Below the pieces are notes generated by a model. The model was given only the letters and a program-made list of their open reading frames with translations, was not told the origin of the DNA and did no database searches. From assembly GCA_947174085.1 (NCBI GenBank), contig CAMWHN010000125.1:1-6688 (forward strand): a stretch of DNA of 6,688 nucleotides, read 5' to 3'. The translations under genes were made by a program, and so were the position numbers. Shown here in pieces: positions 1-6,688 of the stretch (positions are counted from its first letter, which is position 1; each line of letters starts with the position of its first letter). Source of the stretch: an uncultured Ruminococcus sp. Its GTDB lineage: Bacteria; Bacillota; Clostridia; Oscillospirales; Ruminococcaceae.

Positions 1-36
1 CTATAAATTTGCTGACAGGCTATTTTTTTAATTAAT

Positions 37-71
37 AAAAAAGCACTGTTCCAGATAGAACAATGCTTTTT
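37..71 (-). terminator. Rho-independent terminator of the operon
   Basis: A 14-bp stem (38-51 with 58-71) around a 6-base loop (52-57). It lies 14 bases after the TAA of the anchored-protein gene. On the minus strand the transcript reads AAAAAGCAUUGUUC, loop, GAACAGUGCUUUUUU. The one imperfect pair is G-U in the minus-strand RNA but A-C in the plus-strand RNA, so the hairpin suits minus-strand transcription better. T runs on both sides mean it might also stop a convergent gene from the left. Confidence 0.88.
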
Positions 72-85
72 ATTTAAGATTAATA

Positions 86-1219
86 TTAATTATTTTCTTT
101 TCGGCGAATCACACCAGAAGTTTTCACAGCATAGAATCCTATGCCAGCGAATACAAATGCACCAATTGCAATACATAGATTCCGCATGGAATTATTACCT
201 GTCTGAGGCAAGTTAATTTCTTCGTTATTGGAATTTGTACCAACACCAGTATTAGGATTAATACTATATTTATCAAGAACAGCTCCGGAATTATCTGTTA
301 AAGTAATTTCATATTGAGTATCTGAAATTTCAGTAATTTCTGCATTAGCAGGAGTTACACCGGTTTTATCTTGATAGTCATTGATAGCCCATTCACAAAA
401 TTCTTCATTAGAAGCGACATGACTAGTAGGAGCTTCTGTTGTAGCAACCGGCTCTGTAGTAGCCTGTGTTGTAGTTGTTGTTGCAGAAGTTTCTGGTTTT
501 GCAGTGGTTGTAGTTATTTCTGTTTTTGCAGTTGTTGTAGTCGTTTCCGGTTTTGCAGTTGTTATAGTTGTTTCTGGTTTTGTAGTTGTTGTAGTTGTTT
601 CTGATTTTGCAGTTGTTGTAGTCGTTTCTGTTTTTGCAGTTGTTGTAGTAGTTTGTATCATAGCAGTTGTTGTAGTAGTTTGTGTCATAGCAGTTGTTTC
701 AGGAGCGGGTTCTGTTTCTGTGGTAACATCATAAACCTGAAGTTGATTCAAGTAGACATATTTTAGAGAATCTTCCACAACGCTAAGTTTAACAGGAATT
801 GCATAGCCGTCTTCGTCTTCCGCAACGACAGTACCCAGTACTAGACTATCAGAATCATCTATAAATAAATTTTTTGTTCCAGAGATATAAATATTTATTT
901 GATTGCTATCTGCTTTATAGCGATAAGTTGCAACTTTGGCATTAATTTCTTCAAAATTAAAATATGCATTTGCAATTGCAATATCAGAATCAAGTTGCAG
1001 ACTTAATTGTAGTGTATTAATATTATCTAATTCTGCATGATTAGAAATTAAACTAACCTGTCCGGAATTGGTAATTTTCACAGTATCCTGCGGAACAATT
1101 TCAACAACCTCATCTTCAGGGGAGTCGATATTATCAATATCCGTTGCCATTGCACCCATTGGCTGAATCATACCGAATGCCAAAGCAACAAACATGCTGA
1201 TTAAAATTCTTTTTTTCAT
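86..1219 (-). CDS. LPXTG cell-wall-anchored surface protein with Thr-rich stalk and putative cohesin-like domain
   Basis: A sortase-anchored surface protein, second gene of the operon. Signal peptide 1-25 (MKKR, hydrophobic core, AMA before T26); acidic linker 26-45; beta-rich domain about 46-164; Thr-rich stalk about 166-266 with eight 9-residue repeats; small alpha/beta domain about 270-330 that looks PepSY-like (a helix, then strands ending in YSINPNTGVGT); sorting signal L337-P-Q-T-G341, hydrophobic helix about 347-366, tail RRKENN. The 46-164 region has alternating hydrophobic strands (TLQLSLQLDSD, ANAYFNF, INIYISG, LVLGTVVAED), in an order recalling cohesins. It is shorter than a typical cohesin of about 140 residues and lacks a signature I could recognise with confidence. 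Because the upstream gene encodes a dockerin protein with no anchor, I infer this is its wall-bound receptor, in the manner of the single-cohesin anchoring scaffoldin ScaE of Ruminococcus flavefaciens. It could instead be a plain adhesin. The start is supported by AAAGGAG 9 nt upstream. Surface anchoring is certain; the cohesin role is tentative. Confidence 0.9.
   Translation of the reverse strand: MKKRILISMFVALAFGMIQPMGAMATDIDNIDSPEDEVVEIVPQDTVKITNSGQVSLISNHAELDNINTLQLSLQLDSDIAIANAYFNFEEINAKVATYRYKADSNQINIYISGTKNLFIDDSDSLVLGTVVAEDEDGYAIPVKLSVVEDSLKYVYLNQLQVYDVTTETEPAPETTAMTQTTTTTAMIQTTTTTAKTETTTTTAKSETTTTTTKPETTITTAKPETTTTTAKTEITTTTAKPETSATTTTTQATTEPVATTEAPTSHVASNEEFCEWAINDYQDKTGVTPANAEITEISDTQYEITLTDNSGAVLDKYSINPNTGVGTNSNNEEINLPQTGNNSMRNLCIAIGAFVFAGIGFYAVKTSGVIRRKENN
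476..691 (-). repeat. Eight tandem 27-bp coding repeats (Thr-rich stalk)
   Basis: Residues 177-248 of the anchored protein form eight uninterrupted units of 9 residues, consensus A-K-P/T/S-E-T-T-T-T-T. The two N-terminal units vary as AMTQ and AMIQ, and one unit begins with T instead of A. At the DNA level each unit is 27 bp; on the plus strand the pattern is close to TTTTGCAGTTGTTGTAGTCG followed by TTTCTGG. The units are near-identical but not perfect, with silent changes. The Thr-rich sequence probably forms an extended, possibly O-glycosylated stalk that lifts the N-terminal domain away from the wall. Confidence 0.92.
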
Positions 1220-1228
1220 GTTGTAATA

Positions 1229-1235
1229 CTCCTTT
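1229..1235 (-). promoter_or_regulatory. Ribosome binding site of the anchored-protein gene
   Basis: AAAGGAG on the minus strand, 9 nt before the ATG at 1219 and only 3 nt after the TAA stop of the M60 gene (1239-1241). The close fit of stop and binding site supports one transcript and possible translational coupling. Confidence 0.88.
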
Positions 1236-1238
1236 CTA

Positions 1239-4200
1239 TTATTCTTGATTACTGTTTAGAGTAATACTTGGGAGTGTAGCCGGTACAGTTTCAAACAGCG
1301 AGTCACTAACTAAACGTTGTCCCTCATTAGTTTCAGCGTTATTTACTCTGTATAATTCGACACGCACTTTTTCAGGTAACTGCATATTTTCCAGTTGTTC
1401 CGGTTCAATCCAGTAAATCCAAGTGCCGTTAGAAACATCTGCAATATTATTGCCCTTTGGTACATCAGCAAGAATTGTCTGTTGAGAAACAAGATTATCA
1501 TCAGAATCAACACCACCTACAATATTGCCATCGTTATCATACAGTAAAACAACATTATAAGCCGGATTGCCTTTATAAGAACCAGTAAACAAGAGAGAAC
1601 CTGCTGGAATGACATCTGTATCGTTATCGCCGTATTTGTAATCTTTATCAAGCGTACCAATAACAGCCGTTGCAGAATCTTCTTCTGTTCTGCGGAAGTC
1701 AACATTATCACCAGTTGGCGCAAGAATATCAAGTTCTGCGATTGTGATTTCTTTTTCGTTCTGATTCGGTAATACCAGTTTTACAGCACTTGTTTCATAA
1801 GTACTGATATATTTGCCGTCATCATTTGCAAAATAAACAATTTCACTGCCAGTGCCTTTAAATTCGCCCTCACCAACAAGAGTCCATTTGTCAGTTTCAT
1901 CTACTACGCCATCTTCGCTTGGAGCTGGTGCGACATAGTTTTCATTCTGTACATAAATCTGATATGCTCCGACAGGGTTTACATCACCAGAAACATATTT
2001 CAAGCCTGAAACAGTTAAATCCTGATTAAATTCAAGAATAATTTCTGCATTATCATCAGTTACTTTTGGATTATAAACAGTTTTTGTATTTGCATCAATT
2101 GCTAATTCTGCTGGGTCATGTGCAGTACCAGAGCAAGGTGTTTGTTCTGTTGCATCATCAACAGTAATTTCAGCTTCTAAGCCATTTGTGATAATAGCAA
2201 AATTAGATTTATCTACACTGCCATCATGTTCAATTTTAATCATATCTGTTTCATAAACTTCAGAACGATTCAAATACTGGTCAATCAACGTTACTTTATA
2301 GAATACAGTACGATTATTCAATGTTGTTACTGTGTCAGTAAATTCAGGACTCTGTGCAAATCCAACTGGTTTTTCTTCAATTTTTCCGCCAGAAATTGTG
2401 CAACGAATGACTTCATAGCCCAATATATCAGCATCTGAAATTTTTGTGCTATCTGGTGTGAAATTCAAATTTACTTCATTTGGCTGAGAACCTATTGCAA
2501 CAGAAATATTTTCAATTGCAGAAACATCGCTCTTTGTCCCTAATTGACTGCCTTTGCCATTCAGCGCATATACACGGGAATCATCATTTGCAAACATAAT
2601 TGCACGGGTTTCTTTTTCAAACTGAGAAGCATATGCAATTGTATCTGCATTTGGTATTTTGCCCCAACGTGTGAAATATTCCAGAATATTTTTTTCTGCT
2701 GCTGCACAAGCCAAACGCATAAGAACTTGGTCTGTACCGCCGTCAAGTGTCAATGCAACGCCATTTTCTTCTGCCTGTGGAGCTTTGCTAGGTGTTCTTG
2801 CATAAGTATCCATTCTAGCATAGAATAAATTCTCAAGCTGTTCCTCATAGTTATCATAAGTTTTATAATTCAAGCCCTTGTCATAAGCCAAATGCAACTG
2901 CCAATAAATTCCAAGTTGTGTTGCGAGATTTGTAGAATCGCCCTTAGTACCGGAAGTTACTTTCTTGAATATTTCATTATAACTAGGTCTTACACTTTCG
3001 TTAGTGTCTTTTGCAGTTGAAAGCTGTGAATAATAGTTATTTGTAATTTCTGCTACTGTATAAGAACCCTGATTAATATCGTGTCCGATTTCATGCGCAA
3101 TACCCCAGCCAAAATAATTACCGCTAATATATTTGCCATTTTCATCAAATGTAACACCAGTAGAATTTACCATACCGCTTACAGAACCCCATTCAATTCC
3201 GATATGATTCCCTGCAGCATACATAAATGCACCTGTGAACATACGCTGATAACGGATATTCAGATGTCCTTTTGGAATCTGGTCAACTACATCTTGTGCG
3301 TTTTTATTCAAGCCTTTATGCTGATAGAATAAATACATCATATCTTCCATTGATTTCATGGATTTGAGAATCGTTTCAGCACGTTCTTCGGCAGTACCTG
3401 TTCCTGCACCTGCAAGTATCTGCTGAGCTGGCAAAGAATACATCATGGTATCACCCAGAATATCAGAAGCACCTAAAATACAATTTTGGCTGTCATAGTC
3501 ATAATCTATATTCTTGTTTTCTGAACCTTTGTGAATCTCATTATGAAGTGCTTCTATCGTTGGAACATATTCGTCCAATTTCTTGACATAGGCAACTGTT
3601 CTTTCCAGACGTTCTTCTTCATCAGTTACCTGATACAAGTCAAGGAAAGGAACTTCTGAACCGCCGGTTACACGGACGGAGTATTTTTCACTGGAATCAC
3701 TTGCTCCCTGATACTGAATATACAAAGCACCGCCTGATTCAGCACCAACTATTGAACTTTTAGATAATTTGAATGTATTTGCTCCGACTTTCAGATTAGC
3801 TCCGTCTAAAGTGACACCACTGGATTCGGAATGATACTGTGTCACAATAAGACGTAAATTTGTGCTGTCACCAGTTTTCTTCTGATTACTTCCGACATAA
3901 ATTGTTACTTCCTCTCCTGTACCAATAGAAACACCAAGAGGTTGCCAAGCATTGATTCCAGAGAATCCACGTCCTGCATCATTGGTAGTGATACCATTAT
4001 GAATTTCTACTGCACTACTGAGTGATTCCGCATTCAGAATCTGTTCTGCTGTGTCAAGTTCACGGAGTAAAGCCTCTGCATTTGGATTCATTTCACCAAA
4101 TTCATTAGGAGTATTTACTTTATCACGCAAAGCTTTAATTGTTCTTCTATTCACATCATCTTTCAGAACTGTATGCAAATCATCTACATACAAGTCCATA

Positions 4201-6518
4201 ACTTCGTCCATAAGGTAATCATAATAATAGAAATATGTTTCTGCAACAGTAACAGGAGATGTCAGATAACGTGCAAGAGAAATCTGAATTTTACAAGCTG
4301 TTATTGCTTCTGGGAACTGGAGAATATAATAAGCTCTGCCCTCTGAATCGAGTTTTTTCGAAGTGAGATTACCATATTGGTTATTAAGTTGATATACTAA
4401 ATTGCCCTCTGAATCCCAACATCTTACGTTTGTATAGTCGATATTATTTGTTGTAAGTATACCAATGGTATTCATTGTATAATCCTGATCCAAAGTATAT
4501 GTCAGACCATTGTTGCCGATACCGTTGAACCCACCATCGTCCCATGTATTCTTTGAATAATAGGAATCCTTATCGCCGTCCACAGCACCCCATGCAGTAT
4601 TTTCCAAACCATCATCAAGTTCGCTGTCTATCATTTCACCGCCATATCTTGTAACGGAAACAATATGTGATGTTCCAGGTTTTCCATTTTCATCACGGTT
4701 AATCAGATTGTATTTCGGCATGTCGGCAAGATTCAAATCAACTGTTGTTGCAGAAGTATGAATTGATTCAGGACTAGTACCATGTTCATTCACACTTACA
4801 GCATAGATTTCATATTCTACAAGATCCTCTAACCCAGTAATTGTATATTTTGTGCCTGTAATGCTTTCTTCATTGGCTTTGATATAATCATCTTCACTGG
4901 AGCGTATTCTATAATATACATCATAATATTGTGCATCATCTATCGCACTCCAAGAGACAGTAATTTGTTGATACTCGCCTTTTGCAGATACAGAATCAGG
5001 CTTATCAGGAGCTTTTACAGCTCTTGGCATAACGTTAATTTCTTCAGAATATTCACTCTGCCATGTGCCGTTAATAGACCTAATTTTTACAGTATAATTT
5101 ACATAATTTTTAATGACATCATCTTCTTTTACTAGTATAGAATTTGCTGATGTCTCTATTGTTTTCGTAATTCCACCACCAGTGATGAGTATTTCATAAC
5201 CTGTAATATTATTACACGGTTTCCAATTCAGAGTAAATTCTTCATTACCGGCTTTTGCAGTTACATTCTGAGGAATGCCCAATTCCGGAGTTCCGACTAA
5301 TTTCTCCATGCCGTTGACAAATTCTGTTTTACTAATCTCCACAAGATTATTACTGCCTTGCATTAATGCTGTAATTTTAATAGAAACTTTCTTAACAGCA
5401 ACTTGATTACCTAAATTTACTTGAATCGTTCCGCTTGCGTCTCTTGTTACCGTCACGTCGCTTTCTTTGAGCAGGAAATTAACGCCCTCACTGTAAGGCA
5501 CAGCAATCACTTGTTCTTCGCCGTTTTCGTCAATATAAGCAACATCAAATTCTGCTGTCTGCACATTTTTGCCTAATCCAAGAGAAATACCATCAACAGG
5601 CACATCACTTTCGACATCAAGTGCAAATGCAATCGGACTTTCTTCTGAAACTTCTTCATTGTCAGCCAATGTCAAAATAACAGAACCATTGCCATTGAGC
5701 ATATCTTCAAAACTACCTTCAATATCAATATTATCAGGTATTTCAGCTTGAATCAAATCCGGTGAAATAAATTCTTCAATAGAAGCTGTTGTATCTCCAT
5801 CTTCTTTGTAACTTTTAGAGAAGAACATTAAATCTTCCAAATCTGTGTCACCATCACCATTCAAGTCTGTTGTCCAACCGTTTGCAACATATTCATCAAT
5901 TAATGCATTATCATCAATTGCATTAACAAGAATTGTTTCGTCTTCTTCGTCAATTATGCCGTCTTGGTTAATATCACCAATCAAAAGCACACCATTATGT
6001 ATCGCATCAATTTCATAGGCATAACCTTCACAGAAACCTGCTGTTAATGTTAAAGCATATCTTTTTTGTGCTTCAACAGTGATATTTTGCGCATAGGTTT
6101 TAAAGCCATTTGCAGAAATTTTAAGTGTATATTCACCCTCTGCAAGATTGCCGAAACTAACGGTTTCTTCCATAGTTTCGTTTTCGTTTCCGAGTATAAC
6201 AAGATTTGTTTCAGAAAAATCATTTTCACTAGTTAATGTTACTGTAAAATCAACTTTATCAAGAAACATTGCTAATCCTATTACAACATCAACTTTACTG
6301 ACATCACCAATTTCTGGTGTTTCCGTAGCAATATCTTCCTGTGTAGTGATAGTTTCATTTTGGCTATCTTCGGCGAGAACTGTACCAACAATATTCTCAG
6401 TTTCACTATCAATATTAGAAAGCGTATCCTCAGCACCAGCTATAATTGAAAAATTGGATACCATGCATAATGCTAACAAGAATGCAATTTTTTTCTTGAT
6501 TGACTGCTTTTTTTCCAT
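1239..6518 (-). CDS. Secreted dockerin-bearing M60 family metallopeptidase (putative mucin O-glycopeptidase)
   Basis: A large exported zinc protease expected to cut O-glycosylated mucin-type proteins. Modules by approximate residue: signal peptide 1-29 (KKK, hydrophobic core, AGA before E30); low-complexity acidic linker 30-72; Ig-like module 73-170; type I-like dockerin 177-238; discoidin-like module 245-408; fibronectin III-like 411-497 and 503-595; discoidin-like 605-770; helical linker 770-830; M60 beta-sandwich and catalytic region 835-1325; Fn3-like 1335-1430; discoidin-like 1433-1602; conserved C-terminal module 1603-1759. The gluzincin motif HExxH is H1142-E1143-I-G-H1146, with the third zinc ligand E1157 in AEITNN, which fits the M60 pattern HExxHx(8,28)E. 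Characterised relatives include BT4244, IMPa and clostridial ZmpB. The start is fixed by AGAAAGGA 9 nt upstream and by the signal peptide. There is no sortase motif or C-terminal membrane helix, so surface retention would depend on the dockerin or on glycan binding. The reading frame is intact. M60 membership is near certain; substrate specificity is inferred from the family. Confidence 0.93.
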   Translation of the reverse strand: MEKKQSIKKKIAFLLALCMVSNFSIIAGAEDTLSNIDSETENIVGTVLAEDSQNETITTQEDIATETPEIGDVSKVDVVIGLAMFLDKVDFTVTLTSENDFSETNLVILGNENETMEETVSFGNLAEGEYTLKISANGFKTYAQNITVEAQKRYALTLTAGFCEGYAYEIDAIHNGVLLIGDINQDGIIDEEDETILVNAIDDNALIDEYVANGWTTDLNGDGDTDLEDLMFFSKSYKEDGDTTASIEEFISPDLIQAEIPDNIDIEGSFEDMLNGNGSVILTLADNEEVSEESPIAFALDVESDVPVDGISLGLGKNVQTAEFDVAYIDENGEEQVIAVPYSEGVNFLLKESDVTVTRDASGTIQVNLGNQVAVKKVSIKITALMQGSNNLVEISKTEFVNGMEKLVGTPELGIPQNVTAKAGNEEFTLNWKPCNNITGYEILITGGGITKTIETSANSILVKEDDVIKNYVNYTVKIRSINGTWQSEYSEEINVMPRAVKAPDKPDSVSAKGEYQQITVSWSAIDDAQYYDVYYRIRSSEDDYIKANEESITGTKYTITGLEDLVEYEIYAVSVNEHGTSPESIHTSATTVDLNLADMPKYNLINRDENGKPGTSHIVSVTRYGGEMIDSELDDGLENTAWGAVDGDKDSYYSKNTWDDGGFNGIGNNGLTYTLDQDYTMNTIGILTTNNIDYTNVRCWDSEGNLVYQLNNQYGNLTSKKLDSEGRAYYILQFPEAITACKIQISLARYLTSPVTVAETYFYYYDYLMDEVMDLYVDDLHTVLKDDVNRRTIKALRDKVNTPNEFGEMNPNAEALLRELDTAEQILNAESLSSAVEIHNGITTNDAGRGFSGINAWQPLGVSIGTGEEVTIYVGSNQKKTGDSTNLRLIVTQYHSESSGVTLDGANLKVGANTFKLSKSSIVGAESGGALYIQYQGASDSSEKYSVRVTGGSEVPFLDLYQVTDEEERLERTVAYVKKLDEYVPTIEALHNEIHKGSENKNIDYDYDSQNCILGASDILGDTMMYSLPAQQILAGAGTGTAEERAETILKSMKSMEDMMYLFYQHKGLNKNAQDVVDQIPKGHLNIRYQRMFTGAFMYAAGNHIGIEWGSVSGMVNSTGVTFDENGKYISGNYFGWGIAHEIGHDINQGSYTVAEITNNYYSQLSTAKDTNESVRPSYNEIFKKVTSGTKGDSTNLATQLGIYWQLHLAYDKGLNYKTYDNYEEQLENLFYARMDTYARTPSKAPQAEENGVALTLDGGTDQVLMRLACAAAEKNILEYFTRWGKIPNADTIAYASQFEKETRAIMFANDDSRVYALNGKGSQLGTKSDVSAIENISVAIGSQPNEVNLNFTPDSTKISDADILGYEVIRCTISGGKIEEKPVGFAQSPEFTDTVTTLNNRTVFYKVTLIDQYLNRSEVYETDMIKIEHDGSVDKSNFAIITNGLEAEITVDDATEQTPCSGTAHDPAELAIDANTKTVYNPKVTDDNAEIILEFNQDLTVSGLKYVSGDVNPVGAYQIYVQNENYVAPAPSEDGVVDETDKWTLVGEGEFKGTGSEIVYFANDDGKYISTYETSAVKLVLPNQNEKEITIAELDILAPTGDNVDFRRTEEDSATAVIGTLDKDYKYGDNDTDVIPAGSLLFTGSYKGNPAYNVVLLYDNDGNIVGGVDSDDNLVSQQTILADVPKGNNIADVSNGTWIYWIEPEQLENMQLPEKVRVELYRVNNAETNEGQRLVSDSLFETVPATLPSITLNSNQE
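2544..4016 (-). other. Peptidase M60 region with zinc-binding active site
   Basis: Residues about 835-1325 of the M60 protein. A beta-sandwich (WQPLGVSIGTGEEVTIYVG onward) leads into the helical catalytic part. The zinc site HEIGH is encoded at 3081-3095 and the downstream ligand Glu1157 at 3048-3050. The stretch DINQGSYTVAEITNNYYS after the HExxH is typical of clostridial M60 enzymes. All three expected zinc ligands and the catalytic Glu1143 are present, so the enzyme should be active. The outer boundaries are estimates. Confidence 0.88.
5805..5990 (-). other. Dockerin module within the M60 protein
   Basis: Residues about 177-238 of the M60 protein hold two EF-hand-like calcium loops. Loop 1 has D182, N184, D186, D190 and D193 (DINQDGIIDEED). 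Loop 2 has D218, N220, D222, D224, D226 and D229 (DLNGDGDTDLED). Each loop is followed by a helix, which is the duplicated dockerin architecture. The residues at loop positions 10 and 11, often used for cohesin recognition, are E-E in the first and L-E in the second, so the two halves are not symmetrical. The module lies near the N-terminus, whereas most cellulosomal enzymes carry it at the C-terminus. An Ig-like module sits directly before it (73-170), an arrangement reminiscent of X-dockerin pairs. Confidence 0.85.
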
Positions 6519-6527
6519 TATGATTCA

Positions 6528-6535
6528 TCCTTTCT
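6528..6535 (-). promoter_or_regulatory. Ribosome binding site of the M60 gene
   Basis: AGAAAGGA on the minus strand, 9 nt before the ATG at 6518. It selects this start; an ATG a few bases upstream in another frame overlaps the same region but lacks its own spacing. Confidence 0.85.
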
Positions 6536-6572
6536 GATTCGACAATTATAATTTGCCAAATAATATTTTGGG

Positions 6573-6608
6573 TCAAGATATACCAGCAATGCTTATATAT
6601 ATTCTTAA
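6573..6608 (-). other. Possible weak stem-loop in the mRNA leader
   Basis: In the predicted leader, UUAAGAAUAUA (6608-6598) can pair with UAUAUCUUGA (6582-6573), with one bulged A and one G-U pair, around a loop containing GCAUUGC. Slightly downstream, CCAAA (6556-6560) and TTTGG (6567-6571) form a short inverted repeat around TAATAT. Both are A/T-rich and weak. No known riboswitch motif is visible. They could be an operator, an mRNA stabiliser or chance. Confidence 0.25.
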
Positions 6609-6620
6609 CTCTCTGATTAT

Positions 6621-6650
6621 ATTATAGCATTTTTTTTAATATCATGTCAA
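6621..6650 (-). promoter_or_regulatory. Sigma-70/SigA promoter of the operon
   Basis: Read on the minus strand: a perfect -35 TTGACA (6645-6650), an 18-nt spacer, and a perfect -10 TATAAT (6621-6626) preceded by TGC, which makes it an extended -10. The spacer contains a run of A. The sequence just upstream (about 6651-6672) is almost pure A/T, with A tracts as in an UP element. Transcription should start near 6613-6614, giving a leader of about 95 nt. A second TATAAT overlaps at 6616-6621 but is 23 nt from the -35. Confidence 0.85.
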
Positions 6651-6688
6651 TAGTTTTTTTATATTTTATAAACAAAAAGTATGTCCCC

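Noticed and set aside
476..691. Regular 27-bp repeats considered as a CRISPR array
   Set aside because: The units are directly contiguous with no unique spacers, are in frame, and encode a Thr-rich stalk.
371..734. Cys-rich and Val-rich plus-strand open frames over the repeat region
   Set aside because: They are the antisense of the Thr-codon repeats; the low complexity follows from the 27-bp period, and no ribosome binding site or domain supports them.
2226..3332. Several short plus-strand open frames (60-94 codons) opposite the M60 core
   Set aside because: All lie inside an intact, well-conserved gene on the other strand and have biased Cys/Phe/Ile composition typical of antisense frames.
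6148..6537. 129-codon plus-strand open frame opposite the start of the M60 gene
   Set aside because: Its sequence is a Ser/Val-rich mirror of the signal peptide and linker coding region. It lacks a promoter or recognisable domain, and the opposite strand has a clear gene.
6545..6576. Second promoter candidate on the minus strand (TTGACC and TATAAT)
   Set aside because: The spacer is 20 nt, too long for good activity, and a far better promoter lies just upstream. It could act weakly but is not supported.

Overview
The window holds a two-gene operon read on the minus strand, with its promoter at the right end and its terminator at the left end. The DNA is AT-rich, the ribosome binding sites are AAAGGAG-like, and one product ends in a Gram-positive sortase signal (LPQTG, a hydrophobic helix, then RRKENN). 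Together with a type I-like dockerin and a Thr-rich stalk, this points to a gut or rumen clostridial Firmicute, most likely Ruminococcus or a close Oscillospiraceae relative. The genus is an inference from style; no marker gene is present.

Layout from right to left, in transcription order: (1) 6519-6688, the promoter region. It has a consensus TTGACA and an extended TGC-TATAAT, an A/T-rich stretch upstream of the -35, and a leader of about 95 nt. (2) 6518-1239, a 1759-residue secreted multidomain protein with a Peptidase M60 (enhancin-like, mucin O-glycopeptidase type) core. The active site is HEIGH followed by a Glu 11 residues later. Around the core lie an N-terminal Ig-like module, a dockerin, fibronectin III-like modules and discoidin-like modules. 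(3) 1219-86, a 377-residue sortase-anchored surface protein starting 19 bp after the first gene. It has a beta-rich N-terminal domain that may be a divergent cohesin, a stalk of eight 27-bp tandem repeats, a small PepSY-like domain and the LPQTG anchor. (4) 37-71, a long hairpin with a U tract that ends the operon.

How the genes may work together: the protease is exported, has no wall anchor of its own and carries a dockerin. The protein made just downstream is anchored to the wall on a stalk. The simplest model is a minimal, self-contained cohesin-dockerin pair that displays a mucin-degrading metalloprotease on the cell surface, a protein-degrading counterpart of a cellulosome. The protease, dockerin and anchor assignments come from clear motifs. 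The cohesin assignment and the partnership are inference and are the main thing to test. No RNA genes, mobile elements or CRISPR arrays were seen, and no stretch over 300 bases lacks a gene.
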